A stretch of 64,000 bases of DNA, taken from Pholis gunnellus. Its lineage: Eukaryota > Chordata > Actinopteri > Perciformes > Pholidae. This document shows positions 12,921 to 25,533 of the stretch, in pieces (position 1 is the first letter of the stretch; the number at the start of each line of letters is the position of its first letter). The notes below the pieces were generated by a model. That model was not told the DNA's origin and made no database searches. It worked only from the letters and a program-made list of their open reading frames with translations. The stretch covers positions 18,551,787 to 18,615,786 of the forward strand of contig OU342821.1 in NCBI GenBank assembly GCA_910591455.2, read 5' to 3'. The translations under genes and the position numbers were made by a program.

Positions 12921-13259
12921 TTATGTGCTTGCACTTGAGTTGTTTTCGTAGCCTCGTGCTGCCGTAGCGTAGTCCACACACAGGCATTCCTTGGGCTGTT
13001 GCAGTATTTCTTCCTTGACTTTGAGGACGATGTCCTTGTGTGCAGCCTTAGCTTTAGCTGCTCTTTCATCCTTCACTCTGCCTTTGTAGGATCTACGACT
13101 CCCTCCTGCTGTTCTGTCCTTTTGATTGTAAGTTTGTTTAGGTAGCTGTGTATTGTTTGTGTTTGGTATAGAAAAAGTGTCTTTCGCTGCTTCAAATGTA
13201 TGTAGTCTTGGCAGGTTTACGTAAACAGCTGCAGTAAAACGTGTACTGAGTGTTTGCTC
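12921..13259 (-). other. minus-strand open frame of 112 codons without ATG, unassigned
   Basis: The frame is open on the minus strand between TGA (13260-13262) and TAA (12921-12923). It encodes a lysine/alanine/glutamate-rich C-terminal half (GGSRRSYKGRVKDERAAKAK, then AAHKDIVLKVKEEILQQ) and an STN-rich N-terminal half. It has no Met codon near its start, so it would need to be an exon or part of a retro-copy. I do not recognise the family. Its length alone is compatible with chance in 64 kb, but the composition of the lysine/glutamate block is unusually protein-like. Confidence 0.25.
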
Positions 13260-15429
13260 TCAGCCTTAGCCGCGGTGCGCTAGAACGGTTCTCTGCATGC
13301 ATTACATTTTTATTTCTTTGTTTTCTTATTTCTCTTGCACATTGTTGACTCCTTTTTTTCTGGTTCTGGCTCTTTCATTTTCCATAGTCCAACTGGTTTT
13401 TTAATGCTTGCAGCTTAAGAGCCAGATAGTTTACTCAGAGCTTAAAGATAGTTAGTCGTGGATTTGCAGTTACGGCTTGGTCAGAAACGCTAATGCTAAT
13501 GTTGCTCTGTAACTGCTGGATGTTAAAATAGGTAACTGTTTGCTACTAAGTTCAACTTTAACAGTGATGAGTTTTGTGTTCCTAACTTGTTTCCGCTGCC
13601 TCCAACTGCCCAAAGACATCAGTAACTGCAGGTTTGATGTATCAGTTATTGGCATAAAATGCATTTCATTTCATTTTGAGTCAGAGGAAGTGTTGCTTCA
13701 TGCTCAGCGGATATTGTGGTCAACACGATGCCGTAAACCACAGGGGTGTCAGGATGCAATCAAAGGGACAGGGTTGGTTTGTAATTATCAACGGCAAATC
13801 AACCAAAACACACCAAAATAGAATATATTATATCTGTTTGTCACACATTCTTTATACAGGTTCAGGTTGCCTCATCTTTCAGTTGGTAAACATAACCGAC
13901 TTTGTGTGTTGTGCAGTCCGCCTTCTTAGTTTCTCTTGTGCTTTGAAAACAGAGGGTTGTTGGTACTGTCCACTGTGTGTGTATGTGTGTGGGAGTGTAT
14001 GTGTGTGTGTGTGTGTGTGTGGAGGCGGGAGGGCCAGCTCAGGTTTGATCCTGCTCTCAGGATCCGTGCGTGGCTCTCTGCTGCATGAGGGAGGACCGGT
14101 AGGTGAAAGGGCGCTGGCAGCTGCCAAAACGTCAGCCTGTGTGTGTGTGTGTGTGCGCGCTACCCGCCGTGCACACAGAGAGCCAACTGTTAACTGGCTT
14201 TGCTGCATTTCCATGTGATCAAGTTGGCATTTGAAGAACTGACACCCACTTTTGACAATCAATGCAGATGTTTTGGACCTAATAACTGAGCTAACTTATA
14301 AATTGCTTGAATTCAGATATGCGTGGAACAGGAAATGTGTCTTTACTGATTACCCAGATGATTGTATCATAATTGGCTGATAATGATTGCCACGCTCAGC
14401 AGACCAAAACAAATCTTTGGCAGCCAACCGAGTCAAGAGGATGAAGGCAAAAGGCTCGTGCAGTTTGTTTGTGTGTGTTGGGTTTAAATCTGTCTGGTTG
14501 CACTCTATGCTGCCTCATAGTTATTCTAAGTAAGCAGCAAGTATTTACCTCGTGGTCCTGCATCACATACCGCCCCTCAAGAAGCTGTCTTTTTTATTTT
14601 CTTCTTAAAATATTGATTGATTTATATTCCATGTTTGCATAGTCGAGAGCAAAGCAAATGTCCCGCCTCTAAACCTCAGACTTTAGCCCAGCACACAGAT
14701 GCAACTTCTGATTATCTTACTTCCTTTTATGAGTTCAAAGTCAACTTGTAGTGATATATAAAATAATGTGATCCGCCTGTAAAGCAAAACAAAACAGAAA
14801 TATTACATTTCTTTTCTTGTCTTTTTTTTTTTTAAACAATAATGCAAACACAAAATTCCGTAAAGAGAAAAAAATGAGCACATTGGCTAATTTGTCTTCC
14901 TTGAGTGGAAAGAGGAGGATTATAAACAGCAGAAGCTGGAGGATATTGAGAAATACTGTGACTTCTATAGAATGCGTCCAACTTCCTTTGTGACACATGG
15001 TGACCCGGCGGTGACTTAGCAGCGCTCCATCATGTGTCACGATGGTCCATGGTGGTGAGGAGTGAATGTAATGACCTGAGGAAGACGCAGACGATGCAGA
15101 GTTTACCTCCGATTGTTTCACAGCTTAAACGCTAAGCTGCTTATGGAGGCATTGGTTGGTTATTACCTGTCTGTCTGTTTCCTTATTTCATTGGGATTAA
15201 TCTGAATGTATCTGCCTTTATGCACCCGTATATTCAAACTTCATTTAGTTGCCATGTGCATCAAATGGAGAGTTACTTATCTCTGGATCAACATGGGGTT
15301 CACCACACAAAGTAGTTCCTAAGAAGTAGTGAGATGTGGGTGACACATTGTGTCATTTTAATAAAAAAAGTCTTTAAAATATATCTCAAAACCTCACAGC
15401 AGGAACACAATTTACCGTTAGCTACAAAA

Positions 15430-15659
15430 TGTTTCGACAGAAAATGAATCTGCACCAATAATAATAATTGATGAATTCTTTGGTTCCAGCTTCTTAGACA
15501 GTAAATATTTGCTGTTTTTCTGGGTTTTCTATGAAGTTAAACCACATTTATTTCTTCTTCAGACAAAACAAGACAGTTAAAAATCTCAACTTGGGCTTTG
15601 AAAAATTGTGACGGCCATTTTCTAATAAATAATGAAAATATTCGTTAGCTGCAGCCCTA
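15430..15659 (+). repeat. near-complete copy of common teleost dispersed repeat
   Basis: It carries tttggttccagcttcttaga, the cagacaaaacaagacagt block, cttgggctttgaaaaa, and a terminal cgttagctgcagcccta. The order matches the common teleost family whose terminus resembles hAT-type ends (gcagccct). It is non-coding. Confidence 0.6.
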
Positions 15660-17325
15660 TCATTAGCATAATAATCACTCTGCTGTAATCCGATTATTCC
15701 CTCTAATAATAAACTGCATGCATACTACTATCTATTAGATGGTGGGTGGGTTTTTATTGAGCTTAACTTCAGTAACTACAGTTTCCAAAAATTGTGGTTA
15801 GACAATGCAATCATTTTAATAGAACAGAGTTTTAATAAACAGGTGACATCTTCTGCGATCGGTACTTTAGAAGTTACGGAGGGAGATCTGAGCTGTGGTG
15901 CATGTTCCACCTTCCGGCTAATGGTTTCTTTTTCTTTCATCTTGTGTGTGTGTGTGTGTGTGTGTTTGTCCTGGTACCACTGCTAACAGATCACACAGAG
16001 GTTTGTAGATGCACAGATGTATCACACACGGTACGTTTCAGAGGAACAATGGACAGCACTGTGGCAGAGCTCTGACATGTCGGGGTCATGAGATCTTGAT
16101 GTTAGAGTGTCTATTTGTGCTGAAGGCGGAGTCACAAAATATCAACTGCCTCATGGTTTTAGAAGTGATGACTGAAGATCAACTTTATTGCGTAGCATTC
16201 TGCGTTTTTGCTATTTGGAGAAGCATTACTTTCATTTCAGTCGGAGTCACACTTGCTCTACATTTCTGTAGTCACGGAGAGGTCGAGCCACCCCACAGAG
16301 GATTGGGTCTCAGTTGTCCTCGATTGTCCCGGGATCATGAATCCTCCCGTAGAGGAGCAGAGAGGGTTTCCTTCCACAGAATGCTCTGAGCCACGTATAT
16401 CTTTTGTTCTCAGGGAGGGCCTCTTCCTCACCACCGGGCATTGTTAGGTGGTCCGAGCTTCTTGTAAAGTCATTATCTTCTGAGAATACAATATGGTGCA
16501 ACCTGTTCAATGTATTTATAACCGCCGTATTCCTAGATGTTAGCTGTCTCACTAGCAGTGTATAGACACATGTTTTGCTGCTTCTCGCTCTCTCTCTTAA
16601 TATTAATGTCACAATGTTCTGTCGTTTGGGTTACTGGCCTATTGCTTAGACCAGGGCTGGTCAAACTTTTTGGATTGTCGGCCATATGCAGAAAAATGTA
16701 AAGTTACACTGCAAGATAATCAGCGTTTCTTGACCAGAAATCCCCCATGTGCCATAGAAAATGAAGTGCAATTTATTAGAAATATAATATATATTCAAGC
16801 CATTTTCTAGGTTTATTTAAAAGAAATCCACTGTGGGCCAAGTTCAAACCTTGGCTCTCTTGGGTTTACAAATGCTTCTGTGATGACTGCATCATTTAGC
16901 GCTGAAACAGATGCAGGATTTATTTCTTCTTCTCACTTGGAGGAAGGAAAAAAGTGTCGGAGCACAAATCTGTTTTGAATCTGAATCTTTTCTGCTGCCA
17001 TGACGGATGAGGCTTTATGAGATCAGTTTGGATTTCCAGAAAAGAGAGAGAGAAGTGTGTCGTTTAATCAAATACTGTTATAACATTGTGTCTGAGAAGA
17101 CTAAACACATGTAGACAAGACCTGTTTTACATTAATGTATGAAACATATTGTGATTAATTATTGACGATTGTAACTACAGTATGCACAAAAAAACACACT
17201 GATGAAGCTGAAATGTAGGCTTTCTTTGACCGACACAAAGAAGAATAACGACCTCATCCTTACATGGTTATGAGAACAACTTCTAGATGCATTAAATGTA
17301 TTTTTTCTTCTGTCTTTTCCTCCAG

Positions 17326-17479
17326 TTGGACCACATCCTCTACCCTCCCTCCACCTACCTCAGGAAGTCCAGTAACCCCGAGTTGACCTACGGATTAAGT
17401 CCCGCCCTCAAGTTCAGGCGACATCTCAGTGAGGATGGAAAAAACGTTCGGAGGCGGAGCCTCGGGGGAGGTCTCACAG
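17326..17479 (+). CDS. mast4: mast4 coding exon 2 (long isoform)
   Basis: This 154-nt exon follows a good polypyrimidine acceptor (tctgtcttttcctccag). It starts in phase 0 with LDHILYPPSTYLRKSSNPEL and continues LKFRRHLSEDGKNVRRRSLG to GGLTG. The block aligns to human MAST4 LDHIL.PP...RK.SNP, LK..R.LSEDG..RR.SLGG.LTG. That favours MAST4 over MAST2, whose equivalent segment, as I recall it, has LSQDD and LASSLSG. The donor is ACAG|GTAATC, phase 1. Two basophilic serine sites (RRHLS and RRRSL) could be phosphorylated by AGC kinases or bind 14-3-3 (inference). The exon belongs only to the long isoform. Confidence 0.93.
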
Positions 17480-18903
17480 GTAATCGCTTCACCAGCAGTC
17501 TCCTCATTTTAGCTTTAGGCAACCACATTGATGCTTTTATAAGTAACTTTTATAAGTTGCTACAATAAGAGCTTGAGTCCACAAACTTGGCACACGCCTG
17601 GTAGATGTATGAAATAAGAGCTTCAATGGATGTGCTCTTTATTGGCCCCACTTCAAATGCTTGACATTTGATACATGTTTCAATCTACTTGGGAGGACAG
17701 TTTGTGTTGGTTATATAATGTTTTCCTGCTATTTATAGCGGAACTCTTTACTGTCACTAATCTCAATGAAGTAATCGAGAAGCGCCGATTGCAATTTTCT
17801 TGGCTGATGCAGAGTTTTTAAAAGTCAGATTTAGTCAGTTTCTTAGAACTATGATTGAGAGCAAGTTCTAAATGTAATGATTTTGTCATTAGTGGTTTTA
17901 GAGATGTATTAAAAGCTGCTTTGAGCCATCGTCAGGAAGTTAAACATTTCATATTTTCCTCCCGAACACATCATGAAACTGTTATTTACCTCGGCCCAAT
18001 ACTCATTTTTACTGAATAGTGCTTGAACGCATCGTAATGCAAGTCAATGCATCGTCTCTTATCTGAGCTAGTGAGAGACTGAGCAGTATGATGGGAATGA
18101 ATTACATTATAACAAGTGTCTGATTTAAGGTTGTTCCTCCACGATTTATTTTGACTTGCTGTGAGGAGAAATTCTGAGCTTTTTATATATTTTTCACACT
18201 GACCTCGTGTGTGTGTGTGTGTGTGTGGCTGTGACGTTACTGTCTGTGCTCTAGGAGGTAACATACATCAGTAATAACATATATTTAATAACCAAACATA
18301 AGCCTCTCATCAGATCACTTAATTGCCCTCAAACTCATCTTCACAAGTTGTTTCCACTATTTCCAATAGCTTGAGGATTTAGTGATAAAAGTTGTTTATG
18401 TTAATCTTCATAACGTTAATGGCCACAAATCCACATGGATGCACCTTAATGGGGAATTAAATCCCCTAAATGGGTCTGAAGGATAACATTTTTTAGTGTT
18501 TGTTACCTTTTCGTGGAGGAAATGGTTCCCTCAGGACATGCTTTGAAGTAGAACTGCACATCAAATGTACGACTGTTTGCAGTTGCAGCGAGTAGTGATG
18601 AACATTTGCCATCTGTCACTTAAAACTGGCTCTGAGGAGAAAGCAACAATGACAGTGTCCCACTTGGCAGTGCACAATTCAAAAGGGCATCAGAGATAAG
18701 TTTGATAAAGCCAAATAGGATTACATCATCATCTGCAAACAGCAGAGACGAGGACAGATGTCACCTAACTGGACGCCCTCCAGGCCTGTAGAGCATCATC
18801 TCCAGATGATTGTTTTCTCAATCAGCATTTCTCTGTGCACCAAAAAGAACACTTACGTTTCTCCTCGTGGTGGTTTGTCAAAGCTGCTCTTGCTGGTTTG
18901 AAA

Positions 18904-18960
18904 GGGGGCGGGGACACAGCTGGACAAAAGGTGACGTCACATACTTCAGAGCACCAATCA
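18904..18960. promoter_or_regulatory. promoter-like motif triad in intron 2
   Basis: In 57 bp there is a GC box (gggggcgggg, 18904-18913), a perfect palindromic CRE within gtgacgtcac (18931-18940) and a CCAAT box (18954-18958). No start exon with MAST homology follows before exon 3, so it may drive a non-coding transcript, act as an enhancer, or simply be part of a repeat. Confidence 0.3.
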
Positions 18961-21239
18961 GGATTTAGCCGTATTTTAAACTAAACTGAGCAGTTATGAG
19001 GTTGTAGTTTTGTGGGTTAAACTCTTGATAAATAAAAACTAAAGATTTCCCCTGAACGTCAACTGTGACTCGTGTGGTCTGTGGTAACAACAGGGTTTAG
19101 AACTGCTGCAGCCACACTGAGTCTGTGGATATGAGGAAGAATACATGAACCAACAAGCTGATCACTTTACTGTGTGCTGCCCACACAATGAAGCAGACTG
19201 CGTTCCTGTGATGAGGAATGTGTCGAGTCAGCAGAGAGCTATCCCCTTGGAATTGTAAAATTCACTGTGTGATGATTTGAGGTTTAAGTCTGTAGGTCGG
19301 TAGCAAATCCTGCTGCACGTACTGTCCAATTCACCTCCAGGTTTCAGTAACTAGGAGTCTCTAAAAGTTGGACAAATTAGGAAAGAGAAGAGCATTGCTC
19401 TCAGAGTATCAGAAATTCCTCCGATGTTGCCTAAAATGTTGGATCGGGTATCGGGGAGTGCGTTCTCATTTAATTTATCAATATCTTATTTATGCTACAC
19501 AAGAACAACAACATGTTTGACTCGCTACCCGATCCGTAAATCCTTGCCGATCCGTACTGCACGTGTGCAGACTTGTGCTCCACACCTGTGCTTAAGCATT
19601 GTTCTGCACCCGAATTATGTTATATTACAAATCTGTGTTGAGGAAAGCTAGTTCATGTTAGCTATTAGCAGCCGGTGAGCAGCACAGTCCTGCTCAGGTC
19701 TCATTTAGTTACATTATGATGAGTTCAAGTCTGGTCAGTAAAAAGAGTATTGGGCAAAGGTACATTATAACGTTACATAATTATAATAATTATATCGATA
19801 CAGTGTTGCAGGGAAATCTGGAAGAAAGAAATTGAAACATTTCTTCTTGCTGATATGACAATATAACACAATAGTTAACTTCATTCTGCCTCTGGATGAA
19901 GTAGAGTGAGTCTGGCTCACATGAGAATAGATGCATGAATCCCTCTGAACAGTGAGAGATGTGTCGCTCTGCTCATGTGACTGCAGCCGTGTTCACTTCC
20001 GTTCAGTCTGCTTTGGGGCCTTGAACGGCTCCTCGGGAGGTAAATGTTGAAGACCTTCACCTCGCTGATTAAAATGTTGACCTTTCCGCAGTCAATGAAA
20101 GATTGTGTTTCCATCAGCTGCAGCTCTGAATGAATGCATTACCCTTTCACTAACTGGCCCACATAAAAACAAGACGGATAAACAAACATCAAACGAAAGC
20201 AAATCAACTTCCATCAACTTGATTGTGCTGTTAAAGCCACGCCAGTGAGATTGGGTTTTCTCTGCTGCTGTTGATTTCAGCGCAACCTAATTGTTGTTTC
20301 AGTGAAGCTAGTTTGTGTTTGCAGCTAGAACAGCACTTAAGGGCAAATCCTGTAATGGTTTAGACGTGCTTTAACGTTATGAAAAACAAAATAATGTATT
20401 ATTTAAAGGTTCACCTTAAAAGTGAAAGTTAGACAAATGTATATTTCAGCCTAAGCCTCCTTATGAAGTCGATCATGTAGCAGAGAAGTGAGGCTCAACC
20501 CCAGACTTTACACATCTTATTCCTTTAGAGTTGTGGTGGAAAATAATTATCTTATAATACCAATATGTTGGAATAAAACAACTTCATTTAGCTTGTAATA
20601 CAATGAATAAAAGAGCGCTTGTGTTTTTAACCCCCCTGAGGAATGAAGCGTTTTCTCTCTGAGAGGACGACAATGTGGCAAAAATAAAGTTTTAATGTTC
20701 TACGTCCTTGAGCCAGAAACTTGTTTTGGTGAATCTGGCCGGCTGAGTGGGAATAGATTACCTCTGCTGTGATACTCCTGAGATGAAACCCAGCAGAGCA
20801 GCGACAGCGCGTGCGGAGAGTTTTCAATTGTTCCTTTTATTTTCCGCATCATGATTCATGCAGGAGCGGTCCGCTTGAAACCGGGGCATCTGCACAAGGT
20901 CGGGAACAGAGCGGTCTGACCTTACGTATACCTGCGTTGAATGTAAAAAATAATAATCTCCTCCTTCTCCTCCTCTCTCCTGAAGCCTTCCTGTCACAAA
21001 GTGTTGACTGGTTGCCTGAAGAGAGATTTCCTTTATTCCGGGATGTGATGTGCTTTAGTGAGGAAAGCTTTTGCCGGTAAGGAAGGAAGGACCGTAACTT
21101 TCCCTCCTCATCCTGTTGGGTTTCTCTACTACAACAGTGCAATAACACCGTAGCACAGTAGTAGAACTGCTGCAGCTCTAAGCTGTTAATTCAATTTTTC
21201 TGTGTTTTTTAGGGGCGTTTCATGCCTTGAGTTGAGTCG

Positions 21240-21350
21240 ACAATAGAGGGTTGACAGAGAGAGAATAGGGACTGAAATGCAAAAAGGGCCTCCAGCTGGA
21301 CTCAAACCCTGGACGTTGCTACTGTGTTTGCAATGCAAGACGTTGCGTTA
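21240..21350 (-). repeat. possible SINE-like fragment
   Basis: The phrase gcctccagctggactcaaac contains, on the minus strand, a tRNA B-box-like gtttgagtcc. The surrounding gagagaatagggactgaaatg resembles a common teleost repeat. No A box or poly-A tail could be defined, so this is tentative. Confidence 0.3.
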
Positions 21351-21929
21351 TTGCATTTACAAAACTCACATTAAATTGGAGAGAAATGCCAGTCTGACTC
21401 CTTTGAATATCCACACACATCTCTGATTTCTCTAATAAGTCTGTTTTGTGCCCGTTGGTGGCTCTTTCCGTTGGTTGGAGACACCGTCGACCGATTTACA
21501 ACATTGGAGGTGGAACATAGAATGTCGATGTGGTCTTCCTGCACAGCTTGCTAGCTCCCTAGCGACATAGTAGAGACTGATATATAGACTCAATAATGTT
21601 CACAAGTGTGGATGAGATTAAAACAGCTCTACAGGTGGTTGTAAGATTCACAGTAACTCTAAAGACAACTAAACCAGAACTCAGCTAAAGAATGAAGTGA
21701 AACAAAATGAATATTCAGTCTGTTTACCAGGCCGGAGAAACACACTGCAGGAAATAAACACTTCAATCGAACCAGGACGTAGCCAGCAGCAGTGCAACAA
21801 AATCAATGCACAAATACGACTAATTCCCGTATGTTTAACCACCATCTGTTGAACATTTTGAACACAAAAATAAAAATCATTGAACTATTTACAGCTGAAC
21901 TAGAATGTACTAAAACACTGGATGCTCTT

Positions 21930-21934
<5 letters not shown>

Positions 21935-21988
<54 letters not shown>
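21935..21988. repeat. (AT)n microsatellite
   Basis: About 27 uninterrupted AT units in intron 2, 1 kb upstream of exon 3. Self-complementary, so capable of cruciform formation. Confidence 0.95.
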
Positions 21989-21992
<4 letters not shown>

Positions 21993-22996
21993 ACCTTTTG
22001 TTACCACCATGTGTTTGACATTACTCTCTCAGATTGTCATTGTTTCACTAAAGAAATGGATTTGCATCAGGTGCAACTCTTGATTTAATTGCATGCCTCT
22101 AACACAGCAGCAGTGTTTGAAGTCTGTCTCTATTTTTGTCAGGTTTTGCTGTTAGCCGGAGAGTGAATTTATAAACCTCCCCTCTCCGGTTTATAGAAGC
22201 GGCACACGTCTGATGGTGTGTGTCTTTAGGCCACGTGAACTTGAGATATCCCCCTTTATGTTCTGAGCACAGTCGACTTATCTCGCCTTCCTTCGCTGTG
22301 CCAGAATTGTTAATCCTCCTCTCCGTCTCCTTGAATGTTTACTCAAACAGGAAATGGAAATATACACATGTGGATAAAGGATGACAAGACTTCCACGAAT
22401 GATTACTCCATCCAGCGCTGCAATAAGATCTGCTGATTCAGACGCTGCGGCTTCTTCTGCTGTTTGAATCTTTGCTTTTAGGATTAAAGAGAGCACACGA
22501 AAGGAGCATTTAGTGCCATCTAGCTGCCAGCCCTGGGAGCTGAAACAGGAGATTTTATTTTAGGTTTACAAAGAATATTCTTTCACAGAAGTCTTGTTGT
22601 AGGTGGATGCATTTACTTCCCATCATCAGACTCTGTGGTGAGCTGGTGCTTTGCTTGTGTCATGTTGGGATTGTCGGTGATCTCTTAATGGGCTTTCCCC
22701 CCCTAACATCCTGCCCGGGCTGCACAGGGTCAGAGGCTTTAGCTTTAAACTCCTAAGAAGAGCAGACAGCTGGCACTATCTTATGTTACTGCTTTGTCAT
22801 TTCACCTGTACTCCCTATTGTTATGGGATGAGTCAGTAGTTTGAATTCACTTGTTTACAACTGCACAGTATTCAGATCCTTTTGCTTAAAGTGGCAATAG
22901 AAAGTTTTCTGCTTTAACTTATCTTTATGGATTAAATGCTCTTCGGAGAAACTGCCAAAAAGCGTGACACACTAACTGAACTTTGTTGCTCTGCAG

Positions 22997-23130
22997 GAAA
23001 GTACCTTCTCCTGCCCCCCAACCACCAGCAGACGCAGACGGCATGGCAGCCGTCCTCCGACAACTCGAACCTGGTCCGTATGTGTTCCCTGAACCTCGGG
23101 AAGTCCGACCCCTCCCTCACCTCCAGCCTG
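22997..23130 (+). CDS. mast4: mast4 coding exon 3 (long isoform)
   Basis: This 134-nt exon joins exon 2 by a phase-1 split glycine (LTG|KYLLLPPN). It encodes QTAWQPSSDNSNLVRMCSLN followed by LGKSDPSLTSSL. Human MAST4 has, at the same place, a Gly-Arg-Tyr-Leu-Leu start, a tryptophan block, SNLVRM and SLTASL. The acceptor is GTTGCTCTGCAG and the donor is CTG|GTGAGT, phase 0. Exons 2 and 3 together give exactly 96 codons. The next common exon begins KELSLPRRGS in phase 0, as in the human protein. The segment looks disordered and serine-rich, with no catalytic function. Confidence 0.93.
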
Positions 23131-24901
23131 GTGAGTGCTTCCTCCACCGTTAACCCCGCCACGCTATTCTGCTTTCTGCTCCCGTTACCTCATCAAACTA
23201 GTTGTTGGGTTTTTAAGGGACTTTTCCCAACAGGTCACTTCCTCATAACAACATTGTCTGAATACATAAGAACCAATGTTCCATGATAATTATATTTATC
23301 TTACAGGAGGATCATTCTTTCTGAAATAGATTGATGGAGATGTTTGCTACAGAGTATCGGTGTGAAAGAAGAATGTTATACTTGTGCATGTACACATACG
23401 TACACTGTGTATTTAAATAATAACCTTTCCCCGTCTGAAGTCCTCAAATGTGAGACTCAAGTGAAGGAATAAAAACCTCTTTTTAAATCTAAACATTCGG
23501 TCGAATGAGACATTTTAAATTACTCACATCTCTTCAAACGTGACGTCTGCTTCGCTGACGCTTCTGTTCTCATCATTAGTGGATTAAATGTAGATCAACC
23601 AGCTACAGTCAGACACTTCTATTGTTTGTGTTCCGTGTATAAAGACATTGTTAATGCTTAAGTTAGTTAGCATTGAGTCCAAACTATATTTCACATACAA
23701 TTCCATCAACACATAAATACAATTATTAAACAAACATTTTAATGCAGGTATTCAACATCACTAAAAGTCTTTTGTGCAGTGAACTCGGGTCAGAAGCACT
23801 TAGAATTATGAATCTCTTTATCTTTGGCTGAACTGTGGTTTGATGGATGACCTGTATGTTGTGTTAACGTCTCTCATCCGTCACTGCTGCAGGTCTATAA
23901 AACACTTATCTTTTATAAATGCGTTTATTTCTATGAATCACGAGAAGCAACGCAAGTGTTCACATTTATCAAAGATGATTAAATGCATTCAGAAAGGCAA
24001 CTGCTTAAGATCGCGGCCAGTTTAGATCAGTTAAGTCTAAAACACAAATGATTAACAAAGATAAAGCGGACCGAGTGCATCCCGGGTTTGAACCGAATGA
24101 AGTCATGCAGACAGGTGACCTTCAGCTGAGGTCCTGCTCTGTTCTTTCAGATGACAGATACTGTGATGTGCTCCATCGTGATCTTGTTGTCTCAGGAGTG
24201 AGATGCAATCGCAAGCAGCGGCTAATCCAATGCTGCTCAGCTATGAGTCATTCCCAGGGTGTGCTCGCGATCGGTTAGAGAAAAGGTTAATGTAACAGAA
24301 AGCATGTGTGCATAAATACGTGCATCTATGCGGGAGATTTGACTGCGAACTGTATATTTTTGCTAAGAAAAAGGCACTGTAACCTGAACTAGAGCTCTCT
24401 CTCTCAGATGACATCATGGTGATCCTGTTTACAACAACACAATACTAATACAGTATGTGATCAAATCTATGTGAACTAGCTCTGTACACTGGGGGGCGCT
24501 GGTGCATCTTCAGTGTTTAGAACTAAAACATGTGTGTCCTTGTGCTTTTTAAAAGTCCCTTCGGTTATTTAGTGAATTAATACATGATCATAACTGTCCT
24601 CCAGCAGATGTGTTCGTTCAATTTTGAGTTTCATAACTTGATGACCTGAATGAGTCTTTGTGTTTTTATTATAATAATGCTCCACTGATCACCGAGAGGC
24701 GTTTTATTTGACATGCCAGCCTTCACAGGAAGGTGAGAGCACGAGCTCAGCTGCACAGCAGAACTCCATCACCCGAAAGGGGTCGAGTGAGAGTCTTGCT
24801 CAAGGACACTTCAGCAGGAGAGGTGAAGGGTCTCTAGCTGCAAGTAAATTCCTCCACCTACCCAGTAATAATTAGACAAAGACGAACCTGAATCTGTCTG
24901 T

Positions 24902-25533
24902 TAGGACGGCACGATTACGGACAAAATGAAGATCATGGTCAATATTGAGATCACGATTATTTATCACGATTAGGAGAAATTATTATTATTGCACGTTCAC
25001 ATTTAAGTAATAAGAGCACTACTTTCACTTCCATGTTGTGCTACATTCCTTGCTGATATAAAAAAAAAAATGAACAAAAGTTTTTACCCAATATTAAATC
25101 AACAGAGCACGGCTTTCTCTTTCACGTCTTTGCATCAAAATTAGACTTTAAATAAGATTCTTCTACACCTGAATGAAATGCTTTTTTGTTTTGCCCGTCT
25201 GCTCTCTGGAACATACGGTGTTATTTATTAAATGCAGTGTTACTCGTGTACTCCGGAGGCGCAGGCGCAACATTCACGAAAGCTTTTCTCAGGCTACTGC
25301 TGCAGCTGCATGACTGCTGTACTCAAAAGTGAAGCCGAAACATCTGGATCGCCCCCTGGTGGCTGGTTGTTAGTTTGGGAAGCGCTTGATTTGATAATCG
25401 GCTTCATAATCAGAGTTTTCTATGAGCGAAGCACGCATTTTAAACGCCAATATCACAGTCGATCATGTTCATTTAAATGTGGGAAGCCCAAATTGTGAAA
25501 CGTGATTAATATTTGATTAATTGTGCAGCCCTA
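24902..25533. mobile_element. non-autonomous hAT-type DNA transposon with 8-bp TSD
   Basis: This 632-bp element has terminal inverted repeats: left taggacggcacgatta, right end reading tagggctgcacaatta on the minus strand (13 of 16 matching). It is flanked by a perfect 8-bp direct duplication, ctgtctgt, at 24894-24901 and 25534-25541. An 8-bp duplication and TAGGG-type ends are characteristic of the hAT superfamily. No transposase frame is present, so it would need transposase in trans. The intact duplication argues for a relatively recent, precise insertion into intron 3. A related internal segment lies inverted at 62100-62330. Confidence 0.85.

Larger units (their letters stand above)
4579..17325 (+). 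other. mast4 intron 1 (12.7 kb)
   Basis: This intron has GT..AG borders (GTAAAC ... TCCTCCAG). Besides the repeats listed separately it holds C-runs near 6121-6132, small GT tracts near 14001-14021 and 15944-15966, and a segment near 16652-16870 beginning ccagggctggtcaaact that may be a degenerate DNA-transposon copy. No conserved MAST exon was found here. Confidence 0.8.
17480..22996 (+). other. mast4 intron 2 (5.5 kb)
   Basis: This intron has GT..AG borders (GTAATC ... GTTGCTCTGCAG). It contains a small GT tract near 18208-18227, the promoter-like triad at 18904-18960, a SINE-like piece at about 21240-21350, and a long AT tract. No further exon was recognised. Confidence 0.8.

Noticed and set aside
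13676..14218. 180-codon plus-strand frame
   Set aside because: It runs through GT repeats and has no recognised homology, and the opposite strand is also open through the same repeats.
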